DNA from: Nostocales cyanobacterium HT-58-2
GTDB taxonomy: Bacteria; Cyanobacteriota; Cyanobacteriia; Cyanobacteriales; Nostocaceae
NCBI GenBank assembly: GCA_002163975.1
Contig: CP019636.1
Location: 2,393,001-2,457,000, forward strand
DNA length: 64,000 nucleotides
Direction of reading: 5' to 3'
Shown piece by piece: positions 29,947 through 39,796 of the stretch. A program made the translations under genes and the position numbers. The notes beneath the pieces were generated by a model. That model saw nothing but the letters and a program-made list of their open reading frames with translations. It did not search any database and was not told the origin of the DNA. Within the stretch, counting starts at the first letter, position 1. Every line of letters begins with the position of its first letter.

Positions 29947-30135
29947 CAAACTTTTGTAAAAGTCCCAGAGAGATGAGACAAGTAGCTTTCAGTGAGGTAT
30001 ATTAAACCTTACTTACTAGTAGCACTTGGGTTAGGAATTAACTAAACGATTCACTTATCCGGTTACTTTACGAAATAAGTTATAAGCTCAATCTGACAAG
30101 TCAAGTTTATATTGGTAACCAATCTTAAGTACCAA

Positions 30136-31602
30136 TTATTCAAATGATTGATCAATAACCTTAATCCCGCAATTAGATAATAATTCATTCAAAAACTTCA
30201 AAACAAGTTTTTCGATAAACTCTATATCCTCGCTTTTCTTAATCATGTAAATTGAATGTTCTAAAAGCTTTTTGATACTGTAAACTTTTCCTGTATTAAT
30301 GTTTTTAATAAGAGGCACAAAAATGGGATGATATAAAACTTGTATAAAATGTCCCTTAACACAAACAATCAACTCATTTTCACCTCTTTGTCTCCAAAGA
30401 ATAGGATGCTCTGATGACCATATTTCAACATAATTATTGATAGTAAGTTCCTTATCTCCTTGAAATAGTGTATTTTGAGCTTTTGGAAATGGGGTATAGC
30501 CATAGCAAGTTAGCATTCTTAACCATAATTTTATAGTTGCTCGTTCAACAATTGAAGAATCGAAAATTTCTTTAAAAGGAATAGCTGCTAGTTTGAGAGC
30601 ATCTGGAATATTCTCTGCACTTTCTTGTATATTTTTTGGATTAAAAAAGGCTTGATTTTCTTCTGATCTCTGTTTAATTAAGACAAAAAAATCACTATTA
30701 CTTATGTTTTTTAACAAATGTGCTCTTAAGGAATTCTTCCAGGAATAACCTAGATAGTGAAGCTTTGTTTTTCCTACAATACTTATTAGTAAAGGAATTT
30801 CAATAATTTTCTTTAAAAAACTCCCTTTTAAAGAATTACCGTATAAATAATCTATTTCTTTAATGAGAAATTTTGCTAATGGTACAGCAAAATTATTTGA
30901 TACATTCATAACCATTACTAATGAAATAGATCCTGCTTGAGAAGTTGTAGTGTACCATCTATTTGAAGGCCAATAGATCATACCTCCTGGTTTAGCTTTA
31001 AGAGTCAAAGAGTCTTGAAGAAACTCATCATATTTCTTAGACAAGACTATACTTGGATTTTTTTCTACATATTCTGGTTTCCAAAGCACTACGTTCTCTT
31101 CTGTTACTATAGGAAAATAAAATTTGCCTTCTGGAGGATAGGGGTTACAGTATACACCAAATGGTAAACTATTATAATTTCCATACAAAATAGTATGAAA
31201 GTGACCATTATAAAGATAACCTAGTGCTGAGTGTAATTGTTTTAAAAAGACATAAGTCGATTCCCAAAGGAATTTGTTAACTTCAATGTTACCAACTACT
31301 AATGCATACTCTTGTTCACTAATAAGAGAACGAATACGTTTATCATAACCACTAAATGAACCATCTTCTTTTGTTGGACAAAAATGTGTACCTGCTAATG
31401 TATGGAGTTTTCCATCAATATACAACCCTTTAGATGGACAAGGTTCATTGGGAGAATTATCAAGAATAATTGAAAACAGTTCGTCTGAGGTTGTAGGAGC
31501 TTGAGTAAAATCTTTTTGGATAGCTAATGGTTCATATTCCCAATTTTTTAAGATAAATTGTTGCCAAAATTGTGTAGTGTCTTCCTTAGTTTGTTGAGAC
31601 AT
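30136..31602 (-). CDS. Cupin/JmjC-like protein lacking metal ligands
   Basis: 488 residues. The N-terminus (FWQQFILKNWEYEPLAIQ) resembles the entry segment of cupin-4/JmjC-type 2-oxoglutarate oxygenases, and KPGGMIYWPSNRWYTTT looks like the double-stranded-helix turn that normally carries the distal His. Where the family commonly has FGVHxD this protein has FGVYCN, and the expected WH is WY, so all three usual iron ligands appear replaced (Y, N, Y). If the alignment is right it is a pseudo-oxygenase, perhaps a binding or recruitment partner for carrier-bound substrates. The C-terminal third may be the winged-helix part of such proteins. AAGAGGT lies eight bases before ATG at 31602. It sits between the CmlA-like gene and the FAAL. 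Function is not established. Confidence 0.6.
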   Translation of the reverse strand: MSQQTKEDTTQFWQQFILKNWEYEPLAIQKDFTQAPTTSDELFSIILDNSPNEPCPSKGLYIDGKLHTLAGTHFCPTKEDGSFSGYDKRIRSLISEQEYALVVGNIEVNKFLWESTYVFLKQLHSALGYLYNGHFHTILYGNYNSLPFGVYCNPYPPEGKFYFPIVTEENVVLWKPEYVEKNPSIVLSKKYDEFLQDSLTLKAKPGGMIYWPSNRWYTTTSQAGSISLVMVMNVSNNFAVPLAKFLIKEIDYLYGNSLKGSFLKKIIEIPLLISIVGKTKLHYLGYSWKNSLRAHLLKNISNSDFFVLIKQRSEENQAFFNPKNIQESAENIPDALKLAAIPFKEIFDSSIVERATIKLWLRMLTCYGYTPFPKAQNTLFQGDKELTINNYVEIWSSEHPILWRQRGENELIVCVKGHFIQVLYHPIFVPLIKNINTGKVYSIKKLLEHSIYMIKKSEDIEFIEKLVLKFLNELLSNCGIKVIDQSFE

Positions 31603-31987
31603 TATGACCTCTTATCATTTAAGTTATTTTTGGTTTATATTCTTAAAAAAGCAACTTGATTTTCAGCAACATTTACCAATATATTTTCTTAAATTTTATA
31701 TATTTCTCTTCAATAAAAATTTAAAAAATTAAGAGAAAATGCTTTTTATCCTGATAGTGTAATAGCTTATGGAAGCAATTAACGTTTACAAAAATTTTAA
31801 GCCTAGATCAGAGTTTTGAAATGGTCTAGCACTTTAGTGTATTGCTTAATTTAATACTGTATAGACACAATATTTTAAGTTTTGCTTTCAAGTTATAACG
31901 CACTTATTTATGTACTACTTCATAACTTCATAAGCAGCTATAACTTTACACTATTGTTCCAGACCAAAAATAATACTATTATTCAAC
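31603..31987. other. AT-rich intergenic region, no gene seen
   Basis: 385 bases between the CmlA-like gene stop and the cupin-like gene start. It is very AT-rich with short A/T runs. I see no ORF, no clear hairpin and no repeat. It could contain a promoter for the cupin-FAAL-NRPS stretch, but no convincing -35/-10 pair stands out. Confidence 0.5.
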
Positions 31988-33577
31988 TTACAAAAATATT
32001 TCCTTGTGAGCAAATAATCTTTCTGACTTGAGACCCCTACCTCTACAATCCTCAACTAATTTATTTGATTCAACTATAGGACGAGATTCTTCTGTATAAA
32101 CAATAGATGTCATATAAGTAAACCAGGGTTCATGACCCATTGCATAAACGTAAACCTCTTTAGGGTGAAGTTGTTCAACAATATTAATAGCTTTTTCGTA
32201 ATTAGAACCATCAAACCTTCGTGATTGGTCCATTTTTCTAGGTAATAATTTAGGCAATAAAGGACCATATAACCAAGTCAATGGTCCTCCATCACATTCC
32301 ATCCCTATAAACAAAACATCTAAATCACCAACTAAGTTATGTACATATTGATAAAGTTTAGGTTCCAGGTTATTGGAATCTGCCGCACATAATATAGATT
32401 TTTCTTTGATACGTATTAAATGTGCAATTTTAGCTCTAATATCTAAGTCTGCATGTTCACCAAAAAAAGGTAAACCAGTAATAGTTCCATCATCAATTTT
32501 AATCTCTTCCATTTCATCAATTTCTCTTACATTTTTAAAACCTATAGATTCTAACATTAGTTTCATTGATGGGTCTTGCAATGCTCCACCCCCACTTTTA
32601 GGTACAATCAAGTTTTTGATTTTATGACGTAACATTAAAAGTGACTCAAGAATGACATGATCTTGATGGTTGTGAGTCAGCAGTACGTAGTCAATACTTT
32701 CTGGTATATCAGCAATAGTATAACGATAAATTTCACTCTTATACTTATAGCTAATAGCTGGATCACATAATATACTAATTTTTTCTGTCTCTATTAAAAT
32801 ACAAGCATGACCAAAATAACGAATTCTTACAGCGTCACCATCATATTTAGGATATTTATCTAACTTTTCATCTGTAAAAAATGATAATAATAAATCAGAA
32901 TTTTTATCTTTAACTTCTAACATCTCTTTAATATAACTCAGTGGTTGAGGAACATATCTTGTCTTAAACAATTCATCAATTCTTTCATCCTTAAATGGAA
33001 TTTTGATATGCAAAGAATCATTTTCTTTCAATTTTGGGTTGCTTAAAGCAAAAGAACGACTATCTTGATTAATAGTAGATAATAAAAGAGATTGTGATGT
33101 TTCATTATAATATTTACTTTTATATAATAGACCTTCTAAAAATCTAATTAAAGGATTATTGTTTAAGTCATAAACTATCTCTACATAGCCTTTTAAATTT
33201 TCAGGAATTTGTTGATATAAGGGCTGAAGTGAGTATCCTTTAGCTTCATTTCTTAATATTTCATTAAGAGCATTAACATCTTGTGCAAACTCTATCATAT
33301 GAGTTTGGTCTTTTTCTGTTTCCTCTATCAACTCCTGAACTTCGCTAAGTCTGCTTAAATCATAATTGATAAATGGACCACCAATCATTGCTGGATTTTT
33401 AAGAGCAGAAATATGGATTTGTGGATTTGCTACAAATGAACGCATGATTTTTAAATGCAAATTACTTATGTACATTGCAGATGTAGCAGGTGATATTAGG
33501 TAAGCCCATGCATACCACTGATTAAATAGAGGTTCTACTAGTACGTTTTGTCTGAGATACAACTTTTCGGTAACCAT
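31988..33577 (-). CDS. CmlA-type diiron beta-hydroxylase (metallo-beta-lactamase fold)
   Basis: 529 residues from ATG at 33577 (AAAGGA eight bases upstream; a longer frame begins with TTG at 33583). CmlA of chloramphenicol synthesis, about 532 residues, hydroxylates the beta carbon of p-aminophenylalanine bound to the NRPS CmlP. This protein has the same length and plan. An N-terminal family-specific domain (VEPLFNQWYAWAYLI, KNPAMIGGPFINYD) precedes a metallo-beta-lactamase-like half with THNHQDH near 300, FFGEHADL near 374, AADSNN near 398 and MGHEPW near 480, which supply His, Asp and Glu metal ligands. Because the same cluster encodes 4-amino-4-deoxychorismate synthesis, the likely substrate is a carrier-bound 4-aminophenylalanine-type residue (inference); A2 or the Phe-like A domain could load it. 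Confidence 0.88.
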   Translation of the reverse strand: MVTEKLYLRQNVLVEPLFNQWYAWAYLISPATSAMYISNLHLKIMRSFVANPQIHISALKNPAMIGGPFINYDLSRLSEVQELIEETEKDQTHMIEFAQDVNALNEILRNEAKGYSLQPLYQQIPENLKGYVEIVYDLNNNPLIRFLEGLLYKSKYYNETSQSLLLSTINQDSRSFALSNPKLKENDSLHIKIPFKDERIDELFKTRYVPQPLSYIKEMLEVKDKNSDLLLSFFTDEKLDKYPKYDGDAVRIRYFGHACILIETEKISILCDPAISYKYKSEIYRYTIADIPESIDYVLLTHNHQDHVILESLLMLRHKIKNLIVPKSGGGALQDPSMKLMLESIGFKNVREIDEMEEIKIDDGTITGLPFFGEHADLDIRAKIAHLIRIKEKSILCAADSNNLEPKLYQYVHNLVGDLDVLFIGMECDGGPLTWLYGPLLPKLLPRKMDQSRRFDGSNYEKAINIVEQLHPKEVYVYAMGHEPWFTYMTSIVYTEESRPIVESNKLVEDCRGRGLKSERLFAHKEIFL

Positions 33578-33589
33578 ATTCAAAATCCT

Positions 33590-34110
33590 TTGAAACTACT
33601 TCTTTAATAGAAATGATGCCTAGTTACGCTTAGAATAGCAAAGAGAGAACCAAGTTCAATTCCTACTGGTATGGGTGAAACTCAGTCTTTCTGACAACAA
33701 GCACAATGACCTCCATACCGCTCCATTTGACTAATGATTGAGCTAATTAGTGGTAATTTGATTTTTTGTAAATATTTGCAATTGCTGCTGTTGAAATTCG
33801 ACTTGCTTTCCATATTGAGGATAACTTTCTTTTCATATATGTAATGATGATGATGGCTTGGTCAGGATTGGGGTGTAATTCTCTTCCTCCTGCTCTACTC
33901 TGTCTACGCTGACTTGTCTTTTAGCTCCCTCTATTTTTGAAGGTTTTATGTTCTTGTTAAATTGTTTTGATGCTGAATTGCTAGAGTTGTTATTAGTGCA
34001 GAATTCTGACGACTAGCAGCTTCGAGTGTAGCTTTCAATTTCTGGATTTCCTACTATATTTCCACTCTCAAAACTTTTTTTCCTGATTTGATAGTTGTTT
34101 GACGTTGGGC
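33590..34110 (-). pseudogene. Decayed IS66-like transposase relic
   Basis: On the minus strand, broken frames give LKATLEAASRQNS near 34040 and ERYGGHCACCQKD followed after a stop by VSPIPVGIELGSLF near 33690. These recall the N-terminal coiled coil and the YGGxCxxC...PxGxExGSxFG segment of IS66-type transposases. The stretch is full of stops and frameshifts, and no terminal repeats were found. The assignment rests on short motifs only. Confidence 0.4.
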
Positions 34111-34477
34111 AGTTTTTCGATTTCTTTGGCTAATCTTTATCTCTGCTTCTTCTCAAGGAAGGTGACCAATTACTAATTTTTTTTAGATTTTATTAGCTTT
34201 CAATTAACAACTCTAACATTAATCTAACACATACTAGAGCAAATTTATTCTTGTTTTTCTTATAAAAAAAACTAATATTCTAATGTCTTTATTCTACTCG
34301 ATAATTGGTTTCTAGGAATAATATATAATCCTTCAAAATATTTCCGATTATAAGTTTTTTGTTGAAATCTCACTACACTGCATAATATGCTGGTTGGCTC
34401 CATTAAGTCGAGATAGAATTTTTGGTGTTATCACGCCAATGTCTGGATTGACGCATTTCCTCTAAGTAGAAATTGAG

Positions 34478-34590
34478 CGACAAAATTAACACTTGGCAAC
34501 AGCAGCCTAATCAGTACAAAGCAACTATCAATTGGCGCTTCGCAACGATGGATACACAAGTCAAATTACAGCGATAATATCCCGCTGTCG
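34478..34590 (+). pseudogene. C-terminal relic of an IS630-type transposase
   Basis: The plus strand reads QYKATINWRFATMDTQVKLQ, then a stop and YPAVEP. This resembles the last 40 residues of cyanobacterial IS630-family transposases (ATIxWxFTTxDARIKLKxLYPS). No upstream catalytic part is recognisable. It is not part of the neighbouring intact-ended IS630 copy. Confidence 0.4.
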
Positions 34591-34980
34591 AACCTCGCAA
34601 AATTGCCTTCGCAGAATTACAAGGTTTAGCTGTAACTAGACGTAAAGTCAGTCATCAGTCTCGTTTGGTACTAAAATACTGTTATTTACGAATCTCAGCT
34701 TAAGCTTTCTGAGCTTTCTTACAATAGCCCTCACTTTTCAAATATCTTATAGGATTACAAGACGATCAGATTCAAATTAGTAAATTTTACGAATTTGAAC
34801 TGCTTTGCAAACTTAGTTGAACCTATCCCATTAATAAAATTCTGTTCATCCAAATATGAATTGTGGCTAAAGAAAGAAAAGCGTTGAAGTAGGCGGAAAT
34901 TCGCTCCATCGAACCACAAGCCTACAATATTTTCGTTGAAACCAGGTGAAACAGCGTTCCTGCTGAAAGCGTGAAACTGA

Positions 34981-36084
34981 TACCAATTCTGTATGAAGCT
35001 GCGCTAAATTGTGGAAAAGGGTGTATTTGGTAAAAGTGTAATGGGTCGGAGATTGATAGTTGAAATTAAACAGAGCCAAGAAGAATTAGAAAAAGCAGTG
35101 AAATATGCGGTAGAAGCTAGTAGCAAAGAGAGATTACAAATGCTCTACAGGCTAAAAACGGGACAGGCTACAAGTAGGCGAGCGCTGGCAGTGTTGTTAG
35201 GGCGAGATGAGGCAACGGTTACTCGTTGGCTCAAAAAATACAAGGAATTAGGATACAAAGGCTTACTAGAGGTGAAACAGGCACCAGGAAAACAGCCAAT
35301 TGTCAGTGGCGAGAATTTAGAACGTTTAAAAAAAAGATTGTCCGAACCACAAGGATTCCAAAGTTACAGTCAGATTCAACAATGGTTAATGGCGGAATTA
35401 GGACTAATATTGCTTAGAAAACGGTATACCAATTAGTGAGATATCAACTTGGTGCCAAGCTGAAAGTTCCGCGTCCTCAAAGCAGCAAACAACATCCAGA
35501 CAGTTTATCTCACTTTAAAAAAAACTGCCTCTAGCACTCAAATTCTTGCAGGAGGAATTTGGCGAGGGGAAACGATTGAGGTATTTATGTCAGGATGAAA
35601 TACGTTTAGGATTAAAGACAATTACCGGACGTTTAATTACAGCTAAGGGAGTTAAACCTGTAGGTTTAAGTCAACGGCAACGGGAAAATTTTTATTTATA
35701 CGGAGTTGTAGAACCTCTAAGCGGATACAGCTTTTTCTACGAATTCCCTTACCTTAATGGTGATTGTTTTCAAAACTTCTTAGAGTTGTTGTCTGCTGAG
35801 CTTGGTGATGATATCGCGGTCATTCAGTTCGACCGAGGTTCTTTTCACAAAGCGAAAACTCCCGATTTTTCAGCCTCCTCACTCTCCTGAACTCAACCCG
35901 ATTGAGCGGTTTTGGGAATTTCTCAAATCTCAAATCCAATGGGAAAACTGTAAAACACTCTCACAACTACAGCAAAAGTTAACTGATGCCCTCAAAGAAA
36001 TTACACCTTCTATAATTGCCTCTCTCACTTCTTACGACTTTATCCTTGAAGCCTTATCTAGCGCAGCTTCATAAAGAATTGGTA
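34981..36084 (+). mobile_element. IS630-family insertion sequence, copy 1 (defective)
   Basis: The left end starts TACCAATTCTGTATGAAGC at 34981 and the right end finishes GCTTCATAAAGAATTGGTA at 36084. The two are imperfect inverted repeats of about 25 bp ending in the TA dinucleotide that IS630 elements duplicate. The element is about 1.1 kb, shares sequence and ends with the copy at 55189-56326, and sits inside the IS5-type pseudogene, so it inserted after that element. Confidence 0.85.
35041..36074 (+). pseudogene. IS630 transposase, disrupted
   Basis: The helix-turn-helix half starts MGRRLIVEIKQSQEELEKA. Compared with copy 2 it carries a frameshift and an in-frame stop (the AYKTVY segment reads A-stop-KTVY) near 35405-35420. 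The catalytic half from about 35546 has CQDEIRLGL and IQFDRGSFHKAK, but a deletion of about 25 bases near 35855 removes the LDYPDN segment and shifts the frame before LNPIERFWEFLK. An A8 run at 35517-35524 corresponds to the frameshift site of copy 2. Confidence 0.85.
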
Positions 36085-36736
36085 TTAGTCTTCCAAACAC
36101 GCTTGAGCCATTGTGGTCTAATACCGCGTTTACGCAGAGCCGCACGTTTCTTTTTGGAATCGTAACCTTTATTAGCCACAAGTACTTTAACTAGTTTACG
36201 TTAGCAAAGCAAGACGTAGTCCGGTCTACCGGGTTTATTAGTTTTGACTTTGATGCTGTCTAGAAGTGGTATAACTTGTTCTCGTTCATTACCATTAGCA
36301 GGTGTTGTGCAATTAGCTAAAGGCATACCATGACCGTCAGTTAGAGTATCTATCAAAATTTCTTTACCTTTATGACCCCAACCCCCTCACCGCCACCTTT
36401 GCTAGGGGGACAAAGACCCATCAACCGCACCGTAATTCCAGTTAATTAATCCTTTTTCTTCTGCAATGCCCAATATACGAGCTTGTAAACTTTCTAATAT
36501 CCCATCCTTTTGTCAAGGTTGTAGCTACCTGTATGCAGCACTTTTTGATGCCCAAATCTCTCCCTGTGAGACATCGCACTAACGACACACTTGTATTAGT
36601 ATATACAATAAAGTATTAAGTACGTGGCAAAATGGCGCATGAAGCATTCCTCGTTCTCTTTTTTCTGGTTTCTTGGGGAATATATCTTCAAATAGCCTCC
36701 ATTCTAGGTCGCTTAATCCTTCGAATCGCCCAGCCA

Positions 36737-37344
36737 TAACGAGTCAATTAACTCGTGTTGTTGCAAAACCGGGCGATTGATTGACGAGAAAGTCTTTTTG
36801 TTGACAAATAAACCCGCCTGGTTTTGCGAGGGCAGGGACAATGTGTCGCTTGTTCCGCTTTGTTAAGAGTTCACCCAACCCTCATTACTCAACTCGCGCT
36901 CGGCTATCAATTCCAAATTAGATTTACACCTATTTGATGACACGCCCTAGAGAGTTTGAATCTGAGAAAACGGAATAAGATGGATGTTACAAAAAAGCCT
37001 TTAGCCAAATCCAAATTCGACTTGCAGACACACTTGTATCACATGAGTAGTGTAAACTTTACCTGAATTCATATCTTTGGTACTTTGACTGTATTGATTC
37101 TGTTGTCTGAGTTGGAATTAGCTCCATCTCATTTCCCAAGTGTAAAGTTTACAAAGGCTTGGTTGTCTACTATTGTCGGAGTTCTCCGGTTAACTGATGC
37201 CAAGCAATAAAAGTGTAGAGCCTTATTTGTCGTTGTAAATTTGATAGTTTTTGACAGTTTGTAAAGACGAACATCTTGGACAAATAAGCATCGGTAGTAT
37301 CGAAAAGTCCTTTGAACACTACCAATGCGCTTACCCGACTATTT
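36737..37344. other. Intergenic region without a recognised gene
   Basis: About 600 bases between the IS5 pseudogene start and the 3' end of the VioC-like gene. The part nearest 36740 is probably the leader of the IS5 element. GTGTCGCTTGTTCCGC near 36843 and AGACACACTTGTATCACATG near 37026 have no counterpart I can identify. I see no intact ORF, RNA gene or strong terminator. Confidence 0.4.
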
Positions 37345-38388
37345 TTAGTTCAAAATTCTAGATGTAACTGTTGACCGAAGACTTCGCGATTTTCTCAAAT
37401 CTCCAGTTATGATTATTCTTTTAAGCCAACGATCTTTACCATCATACCTAGCTTTAAATGGTTTTCTTCCATGTACCACTTTATAATTATCGATAAAGCA
37501 AAAATCTCCTGGCTCTAAAATAAGGTCTTCTAATTCTGCGTCGATCCCCTTAATCAACTTATCCAGGGCATTTTGTGCCTCATTGTCATCTATTAGATCA
37601 TCCATAAAGTAGGGATCAATCCGGATATATGGACATTGGGGATTACCATATAACACTGACACTTTCTCCGGCTTGCTATTCATTTGATTAATTCTTTGAT
37701 AACCTTGACAAGCCAAATTCCATGAATGATCAACATCATTTGGCTGAATCTTTAAGTTCGACTTGTTTTTCTCAAGATGTGATTCATCAGGACGAATTGT
37801 AAAGCGTGGCTCAAACAAAACTTTAACCTCTTCTGACTCTAGTTGTACTGTTTTTATAGATGCCACAGTGGTAGGAACTCTATCCGGATTTCTCAAACAC
37901 ATCATGCCAAGATAGTCTCCTCTATAAGGATGAAATGCATCTTCATTGTGCCACCAAAGTAATTGTTCGCTACTACTACCTAGTTGCTCATATTCATGCC
38001 CTTTAATAGGTATCACTTCATGAACAATGTGTCCAGCTTGCTGAGTAGACCACCCAATAACTTCGCCCAGCAGTGAGCCAAATAAGATAAAAAGAATTTC
38101 TTCTTCTAAGGTAGGAGAAATTTCGGGTTTACTCTGCCAATGAGATGGCGTTTCTCCAATTTTATCGTCTGCTATTGGATATCCAGAAATAATGCAAATA
38201 CCTGAGGATGGTTCTAATAACCTAAAATTATTAAAAAGTATACGTATTCTTTGAGGTAGCTCATGAGCAATTACGTGAGCATTCAGTAAAAAATCTTCTT
38301 CTTCTGCTGAATTATATTGAGATTTAACCCTTTTTAAGACTGATTTGATATCACTAATTTCTTGAGTTGACAAAAGAATCTTTTCCAT
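37345..38388 (-). CDS. Fe(II)/2-oxoglutarate amino acid beta-hydroxylase, VioC/clavaminate-synthase family
   Basis: 347 residues. The iron facial triad is visible as HNE in LLWWHNEDAFHPYRGDYL near residue 166 and the distal His in DNYKVVHGRKPF near 305, with the 2-oxoglutarate-binding Arg in the following DRWLKR. This is the clavaminate synthase-like group that includes VioC (arginine 3-hydroxylase), AsnO and the enduracididine hydroxylases. Its neighbour upstream is a VioD-like cyclase. In viomycin synthesis VioC makes (3S)-hydroxy-Arg and VioD closes it to capreomycidine, so free Arg is the first-choice substrate (inference). Asn/Gln or enduracididine hydroxylation are alternatives. AAGGATG lies before ATG at 38388. 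Confidence 0.88.
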   Translation of the reverse strand: MEKILLSTQEISDIKSVLKRVKSQYNSAEEEDFLLNAHVIAHELPQRIRILFNNFRLLEPSSGICIISGYPIADDKIGETPSHWQSKPEISPTLEEEILFILFGSLLGEVIGWSTQQAGHIVHEVIPIKGHEYEQLGSSSEQLLWWHNEDAFHPYRGDYLGMMCLRNPDRVPTTVASIKTVQLESEEVKVLFEPRFTIRPDESHLEKNKSNLKIQPNDVDHSWNLACQGYQRINQMNSKPEKVSVLYGNPQCPYIRIDPYFMDDLIDDNEAQNALDKLIKGIDAELEDLILEPGDFCFIDNYKVVHGRKPFKARYDGKDRWLKRIIITGDLRKSRSLRSTVTSRILN

Positions 38389-38659
38389 ACTTACATCCTT
38401 ACTATTCTCCTGCTGTTTCTTTTTTCTCAGCTATCTCACATAGAGAATCACTTGCCAAAAACTAGCAAAACCTAGTTTTTCTTAACTTGTTGTAGATGCT
38501 TATAAATTTGTCACCATCTTCTTTCCTGACGCTACAGGGAAATAGTGATAAACGGTCTTTCATTTTCCATTTGGAAAAATTATATGAAAGCATTAGCTAC
38601 ATGATCCTCTACGTAAATATACGCCTTAAAGTAATTTTATTGACTTTGAAAAACATCTT

Positions 38660-39796
38660 TTAACGTCTCTCTGCTTGCTCAGCAATTAAGGCTTTTGACA
38701 GACGATTAAGACCTTCATGAAGATGAGGTGTAGAACATCCGAAACCTAACCTAACATGATCTTGATGGTTAAAGCATATGCCAGGAACAAGTAATACTCC
38801 ATAGGTATTTGCCATGATCTGGCAAAAGGCTTCAGAGTCTGAGATATTACGTAGTCTCAAGAAGGCACAAACTCCACCTTGTGGACGTACCCAATCTACA
38901 AACTCTTGATGTTGCTCAATCCACTCAGACAAAATTTCTAGATTCATCCGTGCTTGTTGCAGGCGAATATTAATTAGGTTATCTGCATTCTCTATAACTC
39001 GCTGTGCAATGAGCTCAATTAAAGGTGAGAGGTGAAGAGTAATATAATCGCGCATATGAATAAAATGTGACAGTACATCTGGTGAAGCTAGACACCAACC
39101 GCATCTTAATCCAGGTAATCCATATGCTTTAGAAAGAGTTCCTATTGAGATAGAGTGTTCATACTGCAAGATGGGGTTAGGTAGCGACAAACCATACGTA
39201 AGGTCAGAGAAGGCTGCATCCCATACAAGATAAGCTCCTACTTTAGCAACTGCGACGATCAGCTCTTCCTGTTGTTCTCTTGTTATGGAAGCTCCAGTAG
39301 GATTATGAGGGAAGTTTACAACTACCATTCGTGTACGTGAGTTGATTAAGCTCTTAGCTTCCTCAACATTGGGAACAAAATTATGCTTGAATTGTAGCCG
39401 CCAAGGCTTTAACCGACATCCTATAGATTCAGCAATGGAAAATAGTTGTTGATAACAAGGATCTAATACAACTACCTCATCATCAGGATGAAGAAGTCCG
39501 TTCATGATTAAGAATATAGCTTCGCTTGAACCATGAGTCACCATAACCTGCTCTGGGTCTCCATTTCCCCACCGTGAGGCGATTGCCTTACGCAAGCCAA
39601 GGCTTCCAAGGCTAGAGCTATCATGGAAAACAATACGGTCAAACTCTTCTTGTGTCAGACCAACGAGCTGGTAAAGCTCGGCTAGGGAGAAATTTTCTAC
39701 ACCACTACTGCCGATATCAATTTCAGTATTGAAATAATATTTCCTCATCCAAATCTCTAAAAGAGCTGGAGTAATTCCACTAATATGATTCCCCAT
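38660..39796 (-). CDS. PLP-dependent cyclase of the capreomycidine synthase (VioD) family
   Basis: 378 residues from ATG at 39796, chosen because AAAGGAG lies nine bases upstream; the longest frame starts with GTG at 39820. Fold type I aminotransferase-like motifs are DIGSSGVENF, THGSSEAIFL, VVNFPHNPTGA, the Schiff-base Lys in GTLSKAYGLPGLRCGW, and RDYITLHLSPLIE. These match the pattern I recall for VioD, which dehydrates and cyclises 3-hydroxyarginine to capreomycidine, more closely than general aminotransferases. Guanitoxin GntC and enduracididine enzymes are relatives, so a five-membered cyclic guanidine product cannot be excluded. No GntB-type 4-hydroxylase is visible, which favours capreomycidine. 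It probably shares a transcript with the hydroxylase 270 bases downstream. Confidence 0.85.
   Translation of the reverse strand: MGNHISGITPALLEIWMRKYYFNTEIDIGSSGVENFSLAELYQLVGLTQEEFDRIVFHDSSSLGSLGLRKAIASRWGNGDPEQVMVTHGSSEAIFLIMNGLLHPDDEVVVLDPCYQQLFSIAESIGCRLKPWRLQFKHNFVPNVEEAKSLINSRTRMVVVNFPHNPTGASITREQQEELIVAVAKVGAYLVWDAAFSDLTYGLSLPNPILQYEHSISIGTLSKAYGLPGLRCGWCLASPDVLSHFIHMRDYITLHLSPLIELIAQRVIENADNLINIRLQQARMNLEILSEWIEQHQEFVDWVRPQGGVCAFLRLRNISDSEAFCQIMANTYGVLLVPGICFNHQDHVRLGFGCSTPHLHEGLNRLSKALIAEQAERR

Larger units (their letters stand above)
34823..36736 (-). pseudogene. IS5-type transposase pseudogene, interrupted by an IS630 copy
   Basis: From ATG at 36736 the minus strand reads MAGRFEGLSDLEWRLFED and then FCHVLNTLLYIL before a stop. 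Further broken segments follow: NWNYGAVDGSLSPS, DTLTDGHGMPLANCTTPANG, EREQVIPLLDSIKVKT, KGYDSKKKRAALRKRG and PQWLKRVWKT (to about 36087). The reading resumes on the far side of the IS630 element with RFQQERCFTWFQRKY and LVVRWSEF, and ends with IHIWMNRILLMG at 34823. These are the ordered parts of an IS5-family DDE transposase. It carries several stops, frameshifts and a short foreign-looking insert near 36190-36220, and is not functional. Confidence 0.75.

Noticed and set aside
31988..33577. Beta-lactamase or generic hydrolase
   Set aside because: The long N-terminal domain, total length and surrounding motifs match CmlA, not hydrolases.
38660..39796. Ordinary aspartate/aromatic aminotransferase
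   Set aside because: The specific VioD-like strings and the adjacent VioC-like oxygenase argue for a cyclase.
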